From: an uncultured bacterium
GTDB taxonomy: Bacteria > Cyanobacteriota > Vampirovibrionia > Gastranaerophilales > Gastranaerophilaceae
Direction: 5' to 3'
Assembly (NCBI GenBank): GCA_902792085.1
Contig: CADAYE010000001.1
Span: forward strand, 185,596-249,595
DNA length: 64,000 nt
Made by a program: the position numbers and the translations under genes
Notes under the pieces: generated by a model
The model's database searches: none
What the model saw: only the letters and a program-made list of their open reading frames with translations
What the model was told of the DNA's origin: nothing
In this document: positions 16,728 through 25,260 of the stretch, piece by piece
Layout: the number at the start of each line of letters is the position of its first letter
Position numbering within the stretch: the first letter of the stretch is position 1

Positions 16728-16772
16728 TAAGCCTGTAGGGTGCAATTTTTGCATTAACAAAACATAAAATTA

Positions 16773-16801
16773 CAAGAGAAGAACCTGTTGTTCTTCTCTT
16801 G
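16773..16801 (+). terminator. 12-bp hairpin after the 300-residue gene
   Basis: CAAGAGAAGAAC and GTTCTTCTCTTG form a perfect stem with a 5-nt loop. The T-run after it is weak (TTGTGTCTATTT), so termination is likely but not certain. Confidence 0.6.
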
Positions 16802-16802
16802 T

Positions 16803-17170
16803 TGTGTCTATTTCCTCCCCAATGGGGGAGAATGTAGGTTGGGTGAAACCCAACAAAAAATATAAAAATGAGGCTTTTAAGATTCTGAAATAAATTCAGG
16901 ATGACAAAGCCTCATTTTTTGAATAAATGAGTAGGGTGCAATTATTTGCACCGAATTAACTTCGTCATTCTGAGGCTTTAGCCGAAGAATCTTCTATTTA
17001 TTGTTTTTTATCAATGTTCAATCATGCGATTCTTCGGTCATTTCATTCCCTCAGAATGACTGTTAAACAAACCCTTCAACCATTCAACTGTTCAACTAAA
17101 ATCTATCCCCTCCTAACCTCCCCCGTTGGGGAGGAACGATTATAAAAATCATTCAACCGTTCAACCATTC
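16803..17170. repeat. intergenic repeat mosaic upstream of the ribosomal cluster
   Basis: The 650-nt gap before rpsJ holds a GTAGGTTGGGTGAAACCCAAC hairpin-type copy (16834-16854), a GATTCTGAAATAAATTCAGGATGAC copy (16879-16903 region), a GGTGCAATTATTTGCACC hairpin (16936-16953), and a pair CGTCATTCTGAGGC...CCTCAGAATGAC (about 16974-17060) that can fold as one long hairpin. The rest is AT-rich with TTCAACCATTCAAC tandem pieces. No gene is seen. Confidence 0.6.
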
Positions 17171-17235
17171 AACTAATATGTATTGTTTCGCTTTCTCTTC
17201 ATTTTACAATTCTTTACAATCATGCAAAATGCTTG

Positions 17236-17264
17236 TTGACAGTGAATTTTGTTTGTCATAGTAT
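17236..17264 (+). promoter_or_regulatory. promoter of the ribosomal-protein cluster
   Basis: TTGACA (17236-17241, consensus) and TAGTAT (17259-17264) lie 17 nt apart, giving a leader of about 110 nt before rpsJ. Confidence 0.5.
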
Positions 17265-17382
17265 AGTTATACTCAAAAATAATGTCCGAAGTATGTAAAA
17301 TAGCAATTTTGAGTACGAAACAAAGGCTTTTTCGGGGCTTTTGGTTCAAGTAGTACATAGAAAATATAAAGGAATGCTAAAG

Positions 17383-17703
17383 ATGGCAAACAGCACAAAA
17401 AAATCAAGAATCAGAGTTTGTTTAAAGGCTTATGACCACAAACTTATTGATGTATCCGCTGAAAAAATTGTAGAAACAGCGAAAAGAACAGACGCTAAAG
17501 TAGCCGGACCTATTCCTTTACCTACAAAAAGACGTATATATTGCGTTTTGCGTTCACCACACGTTGATAAAAAATCTCGTGAACATTTTGAAATGAGAAC
17601 TCATAAGCGTATTATTGATATATACGATCCGACTCAACAGACAACTGAAGAGTTAAGTAGATTAGATTTACCTGCTGGCGTTGATATAGAAGTAAAATTA
17701 TAA
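17383..17703 (+). CDS. rpsJ: 30S ribosomal protein S10
   Basis: The 106-residue protein shows [55 protein letters not shown] in separate conserved blocks and ends with [11 protein letters not shown]10 sits in the 30S head and also serves antitermination as NusE. The ATG at 17383 is chosen because AAGGA lies 10 nt upstream; in-frame codons further 5' lack a ribosome site. It opens the S10 cluster. rpsL, rpsG, fusA and tuf do not precede it here. Confidence 0.95.
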   Translation: MANSTKKSRIRVCLKAYDHKLIDVSAEKIVETAKRTDAKVAGPIPLPTKRRIYCVLRSPHVDKKSREHFEMRTHKRIIDIYDPTQQTTEELSRLDLPAGVDIEVKL

Positions 17704-17932
17704 TCAACAGCCGAAATTGAAAATTTAATAGCATTATGCAACATAATGTGATCTACGGCACCCGTAGCGGTGTGAGGTTAAATCCTCAAAAGGTAAAGAA
17801 AAAGGTAGCGCTCACAAGCGAAAAATGTGCAATTCTGAAAAACGAACTTTATTTTGAAAGCTCAAAAGATTGTAAGGTTCAAGAGGCAGATATATTCTGC
17901 ACCAAGTAGGATGAGCATGGAAAGGAAAAATT
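17704..17932. other. 229-nt spacer between rpsJ and rplC
   Basis: The spacer is unusually long for an S10 operon. It contains a CATTATG-CAA-CATAATG hairpin (about 17732-17748) and no ORF with a ribosome site. It could hold a regulatory leader for rplC; nothing definite is seen. Confidence 0.4.
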
Positions 17933-18568
17933 ATGACAATAGGTGTAATTGGTAAAAAAGTCGGAATGACTCAAATCTTTGACGAAAACGGTTTGGCAGT
18001 TCCGGTAACCGTAATCAAAGTTGATGAAACTGTTGTTACTCAGGTAAAAACAGTTGAAACTGACGGTTACAATGCTATTCAGGTAGGAACGATTGCAGCC
18101 AAAGAAAAACATTTGACAAAGGCTCAATTAGGTCATTTCAAGAAAAACAACTTATCAAATTACAGACATTTACAAGAGTTTAGAATTGATAATCCTGCTG
18201 ATTTCAAAGTAGGTGATAAAATTGAACTTTCTGTATTAGATAAAGTTGAAAAAGTCGATGTAACAGGCAAATCAATAGGTAAAGGCTTCCAAGGTACAGT
18301 AAAAAGATGGAACTTTGGCAGAGGACCTATGGCTCACGGTTCTAAAAACCACAGAGAACCTGGTTCAATCGGCGCAGGTACAACTCCTTCTCGTGTTATC
18401 AAAGGCAAAAGAATGGCAGGTAACATGGGTAATGAAAGAGTTACAATTACTAAACTTAAACTTGTTAAAGTTGATGCTGATAACGGTTTAGTATTAGTAA
18501 AAGGTTCAGTTCCGGGTTGCGAAGGAAGATTGGTTACAATCGTTCCAACAAGAACAAAGTGGAATTAA
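17933..18568 (+). CDS. rplC: 50S ribosomal protein L3
   Basis: The 211-residue protein begins IGVIGKKVGMTQIFDENG and has the L3 signature region FGRGPMAHGSKNHREPGSIGAGTTPSRVIKGKRMAGNMG (positions about 125-165). L3 initiates 50S assembly near the 3' domain of 23S rRNA. GGAAAGG precedes the ATG. A 235-nt spacer with repeats separates it from rplD. Confidence 0.96.
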   Translation: MTIGVIGKKVGMTQIFDENGLAVPVTVIKVDETVVTQVKTVETDGYNAIQVGTIAAKEKHLTKAQLGHFKKNNLSNYRHLQEFRIDNPADFKVGDKIELSVLDKVEKVDVTGKSIGKGFQGTVKRWNFGRGPMAHGSKNHREPGSIGAGTTPSRVIKGKRMAGNMGNERVTITKLKLVKVDADNGLVLVKGSVPGCEGRLVTIVPTRTKWN

Positions 18569-18584
18569 AAGGCGTAAGCCGATG

Positions 18585-18640
18585 TGAAGTGCCGGTGTCG
18601 GTTCGCGAGAGCGAAGCGAGCAGGGCACGAAACATAATAT
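18585..18640. repeat. dispersed repeat between rplC and rplD
   Basis: GAAGTGCCGGTGTCGGTTCGCGAGAGCGAAG...GCAGGGCACGAA here matches, with a few changes, 44239-44285 in the element upstream of the 59-residue gene. It contains a GCGAGAGCGA hairpin core. The rest of the 18569-18803 spacer has no gene. Confidence 0.5.
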
Positions 18641-18803
18641 CTCCGCCGTTGTGAATGAAGCATAAGCGAAATGAACGAACAAATCTTTGATTTGACAGGC
18701 GGAATAACAGTAACAGACAAGTTATAAAAATCCTCAAGTTGCCATATAAAACGCAGGTTGCGGAAGGGGTAACAGGCAGTAGTAAAAAGAAAAGGAAAGA
18801 AAA

Positions 18804-19430
18804 ATGTCAAAAGAAATTTTAAGTACAAATGGTGAAAAATTAGGCGAAATCACCTTAGCCAAAGAAGTATTTGGTGTTGAACCTAATATACATGTAATGC
18901 ACTTGGCATTAAGAAGACAATTAAATAATGCTCGTTCAGGTAACGCTTGCACAAAAACAAGAGCAGAAGTTTCAGGCGGTGGGAGAAAACCTTGGAAACA
19001 AAAAGGTACAGGCCGTGCAAGAGCAGGTTCTTTAAGATCACCTTTATTTGCAGGCGGTGGCGTAATCTTTGGACCAAAACCAAGAAGTTATGCTTTCAAT
19101 ATGCCGCAAAAAGCAAGAAAGTTGGCTTTGAAATCTGCATTGAGCGCAAGAGAATCTCAATTAGTTGTTGTTAAGGATTTTTCAACAATTTCCGAACCAA
19201 AAACTAAGTTGATGGTTAGTGCATTGAAATCATTAAATGTTAGCGGAAAAGTTTTAATCGTTGCTAATTTTGCTGCGGATGAAAACAAAAATCTTGAATT
19301 GTCAGCAAGAAATATTCCAAGCGTAAAACTTTTATTACCTAACAATTTGAATGTAAAAGACTTACTTGAAGCTGATTTCGTTGTAATGACAGAATCTGCA
19401 ATAAATGAAATTACAGAAAGGTTAAGTTAG
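18804..19430 (+). CDS. rplD: 50S ribosomal protein L4
   Basis: The 208-residue protein has the L4 extended loop TRAEVSGGGRKPWKQKGTGRAR followed by GSLRSPLFAGGGVIFGPKPRSY, and a C-terminal globular part. L4 lines the exit tunnel and in other bacteria autoregulates the S10 operon. AAAGGAAAG precedes the ATG. Confidence 0.95.
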   Translation: MSKEILSTNGEKLGEITLAKEVFGVEPNIHVMHLALRRQLNNARSGNACTKTRAEVSGGGRKPWKQKGTGRARAGSLRSPLFAGGGVIFGPKPRSYAFNMPQKARKLALKSALSARESQLVVVKDFSTISEPKTKLMVSALKSLNVSGKVLIVANFAADENKNLELSARNIPSVKLLLPNNLNVKDLLEADFVVMTESAINEITERLS

Positions 19431-19519
19431 TCGTTGCCGAAGTATGAGGCTTACGAATAACTTATCCCGAACTTGATTCGGGATCCCAAACAAAAAATAA
19501 AATTGTAAAGGAAAGAAAA

Positions 19520-19810
19520 ATGAGTAAAGAAAATTTATACAATGTAATCAAAAAACCTTTAATAACAGAAAAGTCTGTAGCAGCAACTGAAAATGGTCAG
19601 TATACATTTGAAGTAAGAAAAGATGCAAATAAAATTGAAATTGCTAAAGCTGTAGAATTGGCTTTCCCTGGCAGAAAGGTAAAGAAAGTTCAAACAGTTT
19701 ATATGCCATCTCACTCAAAGAGAATGGGTTATAAATTCGGAAGAACAGATTCTTCCAAAAAAGCCATCGTAACAATCGAAGGCGAACCATTAGAATTTAT
19801 GCAAGTGTAA
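19520..19810 (+). CDS. rplW: 50S ribosomal protein L23
   Basis: The 96-residue protein begins LYNVIKKPLITEKSVAATENG and shows YTFEVRKDANKIEIAKAVE and FGRTDSSKKAIVTIEG. L23 forms the docking site for trigger factor and SRP at the tunnel exit. An inverted CCCGAACTTGATTCGGG repeat (19464-19483) lies in the spacer before it. Confidence 0.93.
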   Translation: MSKENLYNVIKKPLITEKSVAATENGQYTFEVRKDANKIEIAKAVELAFPGRKVKKVQTVYMPSHSKRMGYKFGRTDSSKKAIVTIEGEPLEFMQV

Positions 19811-19908
19811 TAAATTTTAATTTGTGTGAGGGTTTAATCTTCACAAATAACAGGGCGTAGGCGGCATAAGTCCTGAAAAGTAGTAGAAAGCCGTAAGGAG
19901 AAAATAAA

Positions 19909-20739
19909 ATGGCAATCAGAACAATTAATCCGACGTCTCCGGGACAAAGAGGCATGACAAGAAGTGATTATTCTGAAATCACTACTTCAACTCCTGAAAA
20001 ATCATTGCTTAGATCATTAAATAAAAAATCAGGCAGAAATAACACAGGCAGAATCACTTGTCGTCACAAAGGCGGTGGTGTAAAAAGAGCATATCGTGTT
20101 ATTGATTTTAAAAGAGAAAAATTCGGTATTCCTGCAACAGTAAAAACTGTTGAATATGATCCGAACAGAAATGTCAGAATTTCATTATGTTTTTACGCTG
20201 ACGGAGAAAAGAGATATATCTTGACTCCGGAGGGTTTGAATGTAGGAGATAAAATTATAAGCGGTCCTGAAGCACCTGTTCAGACAGGTAATGCACTTCC
20301 GCTTGAACTTATTCCGTTAGGTACATTTGTTCATAATATTGAAATGACCCCGGGTCGTGGCGGAATTTTAGTCAGAGCAGCTGGTAACAGTGCTCAAGTA
20401 ATGGCAAAAGAAGGAAATTATGTTACAGTAAAACTTCCTTCAGGCGAGATGAGAATGATAAGAAAAGAATGTTTGGCAACAATCGGTGTATTGGGTAATG
20501 CTGAATTCAAGAACTTATCAATCGGTAAAGCCGGCAGAAAGCGTTATTTGGGTGTCAGACCTACAGTTCGCGGTGTAACAATGAACCCTTGCGATCACCC
20601 ACACGGTGGTGGTGAAGGTAAAACAGGTCCCGGTGGTAATCCTAAGACTCCTTGGGGTAAACCGGCACTTGGTTACAAAACTCGTAAAAAAGGCAAAGCG
20701 TCTGATAAATTAATCGTAAGAAGACGCAACAAGCGTTAA
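19909..20739 (+). CDS. rplB: 50S ribosomal protein L2
   Basis: The 276-residue protein has [22 protein letters not shown], the peptidyl-transferase-associated [22 protein letters not shown] region and the basic C-terminus. L2 is required for subunit joining and peptidyl transfer. Length is standard and AAGGAGAAAATAAA precedes the ATG. Confidence 0.97.
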   Translation: MAIRTINPTSPGQRGMTRSDYSEITTSTPEKSLLRSLNKKSGRNNTGRITCRHKGGGVKRAYRVIDFKREKFGIPATVKTVEYDPNRNVRISLCFYADGEKRYILTPEGLNVGDKIISGPEAPVQTGNALPLELIPLGTFVHNIEMTPGRGGILVRAAGNSAQVMAKEGNYVTVKLPSGEMRMIRKECLATIGVLGNAEFKNLSIGKAGRKRYLGVRPTVRGVTMNPCDHPHGGGEGKTGPGGNPKTPWGKPALGYKTRKKGKASDKLIVRRRNKR

Positions 20740-20777
20740 TAAACAATAAATACTCAATAAACAAAAAGGAGAAATAA

Positions 20778-21059
20778 ATGGCACGTTCATTAAAAAAAGG
20801 TGCATATGTAGAAGAATCTCTACAAAAGAAAATAGATAAAATGAATGCTAACTCTGAAAAGAAAGTTATCAAAACTTGGTCAAGAGCATCAATGGTAGTA
20901 CCTGATATGTTAAACCATACAATAGCAGTACACAACGGAAAAACTCACGTTCCTGTTTATATTACTGAAGAAATGGTCGGACACAAATTAGGTGAATTCG
21001 CTCCGACAAGACTTTTCAAAGGTCATGCAGGTTCTGATAAAACTGCAAAAAGAGGTTAG
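20778..21059 (+). CDS. rpsS: 30S ribosomal protein S19
   Basis: The 93-residue protein reads [19 protein letters not shown] at the start and [20 protein letters not shown] near the end, the S19 signature. It binds 16S rRNA with S13 in the 30S head. AAAAAGGAG precedes the ATG. Confidence 0.96.
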   Translation: MARSLKKGAYVEESLQKKIDKMNANSEKKVIKTWSRASMVVPDMLNHTIAVHNGKTHVPVYITEEMVGHKLGEFAPTRLFKGHAGSDKTAKRG

Positions 21060-21104
21060 TACAAAATCCAAAGTAATATTTATTAAACAAAAAGGATAAA
21101 AACA

Positions 21105-21437
21105 ATGGAAGCAAAAGCAAAACAAACAGACATAAAAATGACAGCACGTAAACTTCGCAGAGTAATTAACGAAGTTCGCGGAAAATCTGTTATTGAGGCT
21201 CAGGATATGTTGCGTTTTATGCCATACTTTGCAGCAAGAGTGGTTGAAAAGAATTTGAAAGCCGCAGTTGCAAACGCAAGAGAACAGTATGGTGTTGCTC
21301 CTGAATCATTGAAGATATCACAAATCTTCGCTGATGAAAGTACAACTTATAAACGCGCAAGAACAAGAGCACAAGGTCGTATGTACTCAAGAATGAAGCG
21401 TACATCACACCTCACATTGGTAGTAAGTGAAAAATAG
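21105..21437 (+). CDS. rplV: 50S ribosomal protein L22
   Basis: The 110-residue protein has [21 protein letters not shown], and the beta-hairpin with its [21 protein letters not shown]-terminal block that extends into the exit tunnel. Length is standard. An AAAGGAT ribosome site precedes the ATG. Confidence 0.95.
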   Translation: MEAKAKQTDIKMTARKLRRVINEVRGKSVIEAQDMLRFMPYFAARVVEKNLKAAVANAREQYGVAPESLKISQIFADESTTYKRARTRAQGRMYSRMKRTSHLTLVVSEK

Positions 21438-21448
21438 GAAATAATGAT

Positions 21449-22195
21449 ATGGGACAAAAAACACATCCAACCGGATTCAGAGTAGGTATCATTCAAAAAT
21501 GGGCAAGCACTTGGTTTGCTAAAGCAAAAGACTACAGAGAATTCGTAGCGGAAGACGCTAAAATTAGAAAATTTGTTAAGAAAAAACTTTATGCAGCCGG
21601 AATTTCTAAAATCTGGATTGCAAGAAAAGGTGACAAAATAACAATCACGGTTGTTACAGCAAAACCTGGTATTGTTGTTGGCAGAGGCGGTCAGGGTATT
21701 GATGATCTTCGTAAAGAAGTATCAAAATACATTGGCAAAGAAGTTGTTATCAATGTTGTTGAAGTTGCAAGAATTGATGCTGATGCACAATTAGTTGCAG
21801 AAAATATTGCTCAACAACTTGAAAAGCGTATTGCATTCCGTCGTGCTATGAAACAAGCAATGCAAAGAACAATGCGTTCAGGCGTACAGGGTATCAAAGT
21901 TATGGTATCAGGTCGTTTGGGTGGTGCAGAAATCGCTCGTTCAGAATGGGCAAAAGAAGGAAGAATCCCTTTGCAGACATTAAGAGCAGATGTTGATTTC
22001 GGTTTTGCGGAAGCAGATACAATCATGGGTAAGATTGGTGTTAAGGTTTGGATTTTCAAAGGCAACTTGATGCCCGGTGAACTTGCTGATCAAAACATCA
22101 AATCAAGCAAAGGTAACAGAGAAAACAATTCCGAAAGACCTGCAAGACGCCAAAGACGCGCAAAAGCAGCGATTTCAACAGAAGAAACTAAGTAA
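21449..22195 (+). CDS. rpsC: 30S ribosomal protein S3
   Basis: The 248-residue protein begins [18 protein letters not shown], contains the KH domain around [19 protein letters not shown] and the C-terminal [33 protein letters not shown] block, seen here as [14 protein letters not shown] and [13 protein letters not shown]. The tail is Lys/Arg-rich. It begins 11 nt after rplV. Confidence 0.96.
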   Translation: MGQKTHPTGFRVGIIQKWASTWFAKAKDYREFVAEDAKIRKFVKKKLYAAGISKIWIARKGDKITITVVTAKPGIVVGRGGQGIDDLRKEVSKYIGKEVVINVVEVARIDADAQLVAENIAQQLEKRIAFRRAMKQAMQRTMRSGVQGIKVMVSGRLGGAEIARSEWAKEGRIPLQTLRADVDFGFAEADTIMGKIGVKVWIFKGNLMPGELADQNIKSSKGNRENNSERPARRQRRAKAAISTEETK

Positions 22196-22230
22196 TTAAG
22201 GTATAAATAATATAATAGGAGCAATATAAA

Positions 22231-22618
22231 ATGTTACAGCCTAAAAAAACAAAATACCGCAAAATGATGAAAGGCAGAATGAAAGGTACCGAAACAAGAG
22301 GTACAAAACTTGAATTCGGTCATTACGGTTTGCAGGCAGTAGAGCCGGGTTGGATTACCAGCCGTCAGATAGAGGCTGCTCGTCGTGCAATGACTCGTGA
22401 AATCAAACGTGGCGGTAATGTATGGATTAAAATATTCCCTGATAAACCTATTACTGCAAAACCTGCTGAAACTCGTATGGGTTCAGGTAGTAGTAAAACC
22501 AAACAGAATCATGTTTGAACTTGAATACTTTGATAGAGCAGTTGCAGTTCACGCTTTGGAACTTGCAGCACAAAAATTGCCTATCAAAACCAAAATAGTC
22601 GAAAAGACAGAAGCATAA
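22231..22618 (+). pseudogene. rplP: 50S ribosomal protein L16, frame broken by a small deletion
   Basis: The first frame encodes a normal L16 up to RMGSG (22231-22488): [15 protein letters not shown] start, [30 protein letters not shown]. The C-terminal part continues in another frame from 22490 ([33 protein letters not shown]) to the stop at 22618. Between them the universally conserved KGxxEYWVA segment, which contacts tRNA and 23S rRNA, is missing: about nine residues, net about 26 nt. As written the first frame ends at 22518 (95 residues). L16 is essential for 50S assembly, so an assembly error or mixed-strain collapse is more likely than real loss. Confidence 0.85.
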
Positions 22619-22636
22619 TTAAAAAGGAAAATAAAA

Positions 22637-22747
22637 ATGAAATTAAGTGAAATGCGTGAAAAGACAGTCGATGAGTTGCAAAATGCAATTGTTGATTGGA
22701 AAAAACAATTATTAGAATCAAGAGTTGCTCTTGAAAGACAGTTATAA
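22637..22747 (+). pseudogene. rpmC: 50S ribosomal protein L29, truncated by a small deletion
   Basis: The frame encodes 36 residues (KLSEMREKTVDELQNAIVDW, then LESRVALERQL) and stops. L29 is normally 60-70 residues with a second helix. The expected C-terminal end is present in a different frame just downstream (ITEKGKENA, 22744-22773), ending in an overlap with rpsQ. About 19-20 residues of the second helix, ending at the usual RIxTV, are missing between the two parts. This is the second of three similar lesions within 1.4 kb. Confidence 0.8.
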
Positions 22748-22765
22748 CTGAGAAAGGTAAAGAAA

Positions 22766-23011
22766 ATGCCTAAAAAAGAAAAACAAGGAACGGTTATAAG
22801 CAATAAAATGGACAAGACGGTTGTTGTAAAAGTTGCAGATTACGAACCGCATCCGAGATACAAAAAGATTATGGAATCTAACAAACATTATAAAGCACAT
22901 GACGAAAATAATATTTGTAATGAAGGTGACATAGTCAGAATCGTAGAAGCAAAGCCAATGTCAAAAGATAAAAGATGGGCAGTGGCAGAGGTGGTTGAAA
23001 AAGCGAGATAA
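22766..23011 (+). CDS. rpsQ: 30S ribosomal protein S17
   Basis: The 81-residue protein shows KQGTVISNKMDKTVVVKV, HPRYKKIMESNKHYKAHDE and GDIVRIVEAKPMSKDKRW, all typical of S17, a primary 16S rRNA binder. Length is standard. GAAAGG lies before the ATG. The remnant L29 frame overlaps its first 8 nt. Confidence 0.95.
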   Translation: MPKKEKQGTVISNKMDKTVVVKVADYEPHPRYKKIMESNKHYKAHDENNICNEGDIVRIVEAKPMSKDKRWAVAEVVEKAR

Positions 23012-23040
23012 TTGTAGTTTCGCTTTGCGAAACGTACAAG

Positions 23041-23190
23041 TATCTCGTCCTGAATTTATTTCAGGACCTCCACCTACAAAACAAAGCAACATTACCACAG
23101 AGTAATGAGAGGCAGTAGGTCGGTTTAAAATTCAAAAGGAAACTTTCCCCTCAACTTTTGGGAGAGGGTGCCCGCAGGGCGGGTGAGGGT
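23041..23190. repeat. two palindromic repeats between rpsQ and rplN
   Basis: A CGTCCTGAATTTATTTCAGGACC palindrome lies at about 23047-23069, and a REP-like CCCCTCAACTTTTGGGAGAGGG...GCGGGTGAGGGT copy at 23147-23190. They fill most of the 208-nt spacer inside the ribosomal cluster. Confidence 0.6.
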
Positions 23191-23219
23191 AAAAATCGAC
23201 ACAAGAAAAGGAAAGAAAA

Positions 23220-23588
23220 ATGATACAACAAGAGACCAGATTAGTAGTTGCTGATAACACAGGTGCAAAAGAATTATTATGTATCCGTGTTATGGGTAGT
23301 TCAAATAAAAAATTCGCGGCCGTTGGGGACGAAATTGTTGCTTCAGTCAAGGATGCAACTCCTAATATGACCGTTAAAAAAGGTGAAGTTGTTCGTGCAG
23401 TAATAGTAAGAACTAAGGCAGATATCAAGCGTCAAGATGGTTCAGTAATCAGATTTGACGAAAACGCTGCAGTAATTATTGCAAAAGACGGCAACCCGAG
23501 AGGAACTCGTGTATTCGGTCCTGTCGCTCGTGAATTGAGAGACAAAGGATATATGAAGATTGTTTCTCTTGCACCTGAAGTTATTTAG
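23220..23588 (+). CDS. rplN: 50S ribosomal protein L14
   Basis: The 122-residue protein begins [19 protein letters not shown] and has [24 protein letters not shown] and the conserved end [20 protein letters not shown] followed by VSLAPEVI. Length and motifs are canonical. GGAAAGAAAA precedes the ATG. Confidence 0.97.
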   Translation: MIQQETRLVVADNTGAKELLCIRVMGSSNKKFAAVGDEIVASVKDATPNMTVKKGEVVRAVIVRTKADIKRQDGSVIRFDENAAVIIAKDGNPRGTRVFGPVARELRDKGYMKIVSLAPEVI

Positions 23589-23624
23589 CCATTAATGAGC
23601 CGTCAGGCGAATTTAGGGATAAAT

Positions 23625-23702
23625 AATCTCGAACTTGTTTCGGGATATAAAGCAAATGAGGGAACTCCCCTCACCATATCCTTTCTCCGGAGGGGCGAGG
23701 GT
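23625..23702. repeat. palindromic repeats between rplN and rplX
   Basis: A CTCGAACTTGTTTCGGGAT copy (about 23627-23645) is followed by a REP-like CCCCTCACCATATCC...GGAGGGGCGAGGGT copy (23666-23702). Confidence 0.5.
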
Positions 23703-23732
23703 ACAGGTTAGTAAAACAAAAAGGAAAGAAAA

Positions 23733-24025
23733 ATGACAAACACAGATAAGAAAGATTTACATGTAAAAAATGGTGACAGAGTTATCATTATTGCAGGTAA
23801 AGACAAAGGAAAAATCGGTAACAAAATATGATTACTAAAGCCCAAAAACCACAGCCTGCTGCAGGTATTCAGGGTGGACTTATCAAATTGGAAGCCCCAA
23901 TTGATTCGTCAAATGTAATGATTGTTTGTCCTGCATGTGACAAGGCAACAAGACCGGCAATGAAAGTTATTGACGGCAAAAAAGTACGCGTTTGTAAAAA
24001 ATGCGGTGAGCAACTAGATGCTTAA
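23733..24025 (+). pseudogene. rplX: 50S ribosomal protein L24, frame broken by a small deletion
   Basis: The first frame gives the L24 KOW start (VKNGDRVIIIAGKDKGKIG) and stops at 23829-23831 after 32 residues. The remaining L24 resumes in another frame from 23828 (ITKAQKPQPAAGIQGGLIK, APIDSSNVMIVCPACDKATR, KKVRVCKKCGEQLDA) to 24025. The central strand, usually KVxxVxxxxxxVxVEGxN, is missing: about 17 residues, net about 43-45 nt. The C-terminal half also contains two CxxC pairs, as in zinc-containing L24 variants. This is the third lesion of the same kind; see L16 and L29. Confidence 0.85.
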
Positions 24026-24039
24026 TGTGTGAAACTTTT

Positions 24040-24076
24040 TCCCTCGCCCTTTGGGAGAGGGTAGGGGGTGAGGGTT
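24040..24076. repeat. REP-like palindrome between rplX and rplE
   Basis: CCCTCGCCCTTTGGGAGAGGG followed by TAGGGGGTGAGGGT is a full copy of the REP-like family. It is almost the same as the copy at 32762-32799. Confidence 0.65.
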
Positions 24077-24127
24077 CTCGCTCCGAGTGATTTACGACAT
24101 TAATACCAATAGTAAAGGAAAGAAAAA

Positions 24128-24685
24128 ATGACAGTAACAAAAAATCTAAAGGAACGCTATTCAAGTGAAGTAGTTCCTGCAATGCAAGAAAAATTCGGAT
24201 ATAAAAATATCCACCAAGTACCAAAATTAGTTAAAATAGTTTTGAACATGGGTGTAGGTGAGGCTTCTCACAACTCAAAAATTGCTGAAGCAATTGAACA
24301 TCAATTGACAAAAATTGCCGGTCAAAAGGCAGTTGTAACAAAGGCTAAAAAATCTATCGCATCTTATAAATTAAGAGAAGGTATGCCTGTTGGAGCAATG
24401 GCTACATTGAGAGGCGAAAGAATGTATGATTTCTTACAAAAACTAATTTGTGTAGTTTTGCCAAGAATCCGTGACTTCCGCGGCGTTAGTGCTAAAAGTT
24501 TCGATGGCAGAGGAAACTATACATTAGGTTTGAAAGAACAGGCTTTGTTCCCTGAAATTTCTTATGAAGAAGTAGATTTAGTTAAGGGTATGAATGTTTC
24601 AGTTATTACGACTGCTGAAACTGATGACGAAGCAAGAGAATTGTTAAGACTTTTGGGCATGCCGTTCAAAGGTTTAAACAAGTAA
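24128..24685 (+). CDS. rplE: 50S ribosomal protein L5
   Basis: The 185-residue protein shows [50 protein letters not shown] and [15 protein letters not shown], all L5 hallmarks. L5 binds 5S rRNA in the central protuberance. GGAAAGAAAAA precedes the ATG. The frame is intact. Confidence 0.96.
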   Translation: MTVTKNLKERYSSEVVPAMQEKFGYKNIHQVPKLVKIVLNMGVGEASHNSKIAEAIEHQLTKIAGQKAVVTKAKKSIASYKLREGMPVGAMATLRGERMYDFLQKLICVVLPRIRDFRGVSAKSFDGRGNYTLGLKEQALFPEISYEEVDLVKGMNVSVITTAETDDEARELLRLLGMPFKGLNK

Positions 24686-24698
24686 GATGAAAAATTTT

Positions 24699-24726
24699 GT
24701 CATTCTGAACTTGTTTCAGAATCTTA
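24699..24726. repeat. inverted-repeat copy between rplE and rpsN
   Basis: GTCATTCTGAACTTG and TTTCAGAATC form the familiar short palindrome of this genome. Confidence 0.5.
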
Positions 24727-24781
24727 AAATTTTTCTTACGAAATGGAAAATAATACACAATAAAACATAAAGGAGAAATTC

Positions 24782-24988
24782 ATGGCTAAAAAAGCGATGA
24801 TAGACAAAGAAGCAAAACGCGAAAGACTTGTTGCAGCTGGTAAATACCCTGCAGTAAGATTACATAACAGATGCAGCATTTGTGGCAGACCACACGGATA
24901 CCACAGAGATTTCGGTCTTTGCAGAATTTGTTTAAGAAAAATGGCACACCAGGGTTTATTACCGGGTGTTACAAAAGCAAGCTGGTAG
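24782..24988 (+). CDS. rpsN: 30S ribosomal protein S14, zinc-binding type
   Basis: The 68-residue protein is the short C+ form with a zinc site [20 protein letters not shown], and ends [17 protein letters not shown]. It is the last gene of the cluster here. The usual followers (rpsH, rplF, rplR, rpsE, secY) are absent; a strong terminator follows after 26 nt. AAAGGAG precedes the ATG. Confidence 0.95.
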   Translation: MAKKAMIDKEAKRERLVAAGKYPAVRLHNRCSICGRPHGYHRDFGLCRICLRKMAHQGLLPGVTKASW

Positions 24989-25014
24989 TTTGCAAGCCAA
25001 ATTAGTAATTGATA

Positions 25015-25047
25015 AAAAGCAGGTATAGGTTTCCTATGCCTGCTTTT
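25015..25047 (+). terminator. terminator closing the ribosomal cluster
   Basis: AAAAGCAGGTATAGG (25015-25029) and CCTATGCCTGCTTTT (25033-25047) form a stem of about 15 bp with one mismatch and a 3-nt loop, with T residues at the 3' side. Confidence 0.85.
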
Positions 25048-25090
25048 GTTTGCTCTCTCCCAAAAGTGAGGGCGAAATATCTATTGTAAC

Positions 25091-25173
25091 GAATTGTAAA
25101 GCTAAATTTCAAAACCCCTCAAACCCAGTTATAATCTGCTATATGATATGATATGATATGATATGATATGTGG
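25091..25173 (+). promoter_or_regulatory. ATATG promoter cassette, copy C
   Basis: GAATTGTAAA, then AACCCAGTTATAATCTGCT (TATAAT at 25130-25135), then six tandem ATATG units (25141-25170). Copies A and B have four units. It drives the short gene at 25261. Confidence 0.65.
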
Positions 25174-25260
25174 GCTCGTGTCAATAATTTTACCCGAAAA
25201 TTTTTTATAAATGTACAGGGGAAAAACATTTATAGAGAATACGAAAGGAGAAAAATTATT

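Noticed and set aside
17236..17383. Riboswitch or L4-type leader before rpsJ
   Set aside because: No conserved fold is recognisable in the 110-nt leader.
22231..24025. Introns or programmed frameshifts in L16, L29 and L24
   Set aside because: Conserved residues are missing, not just displaced, and there is no slippery site or intron sequence.
25168..25260. Upstream start of the 89-residue gene inside the ATATG cassette
   Set aside because: The region is promoter and leader; the ATG at 25261 has a proper ribosome site.
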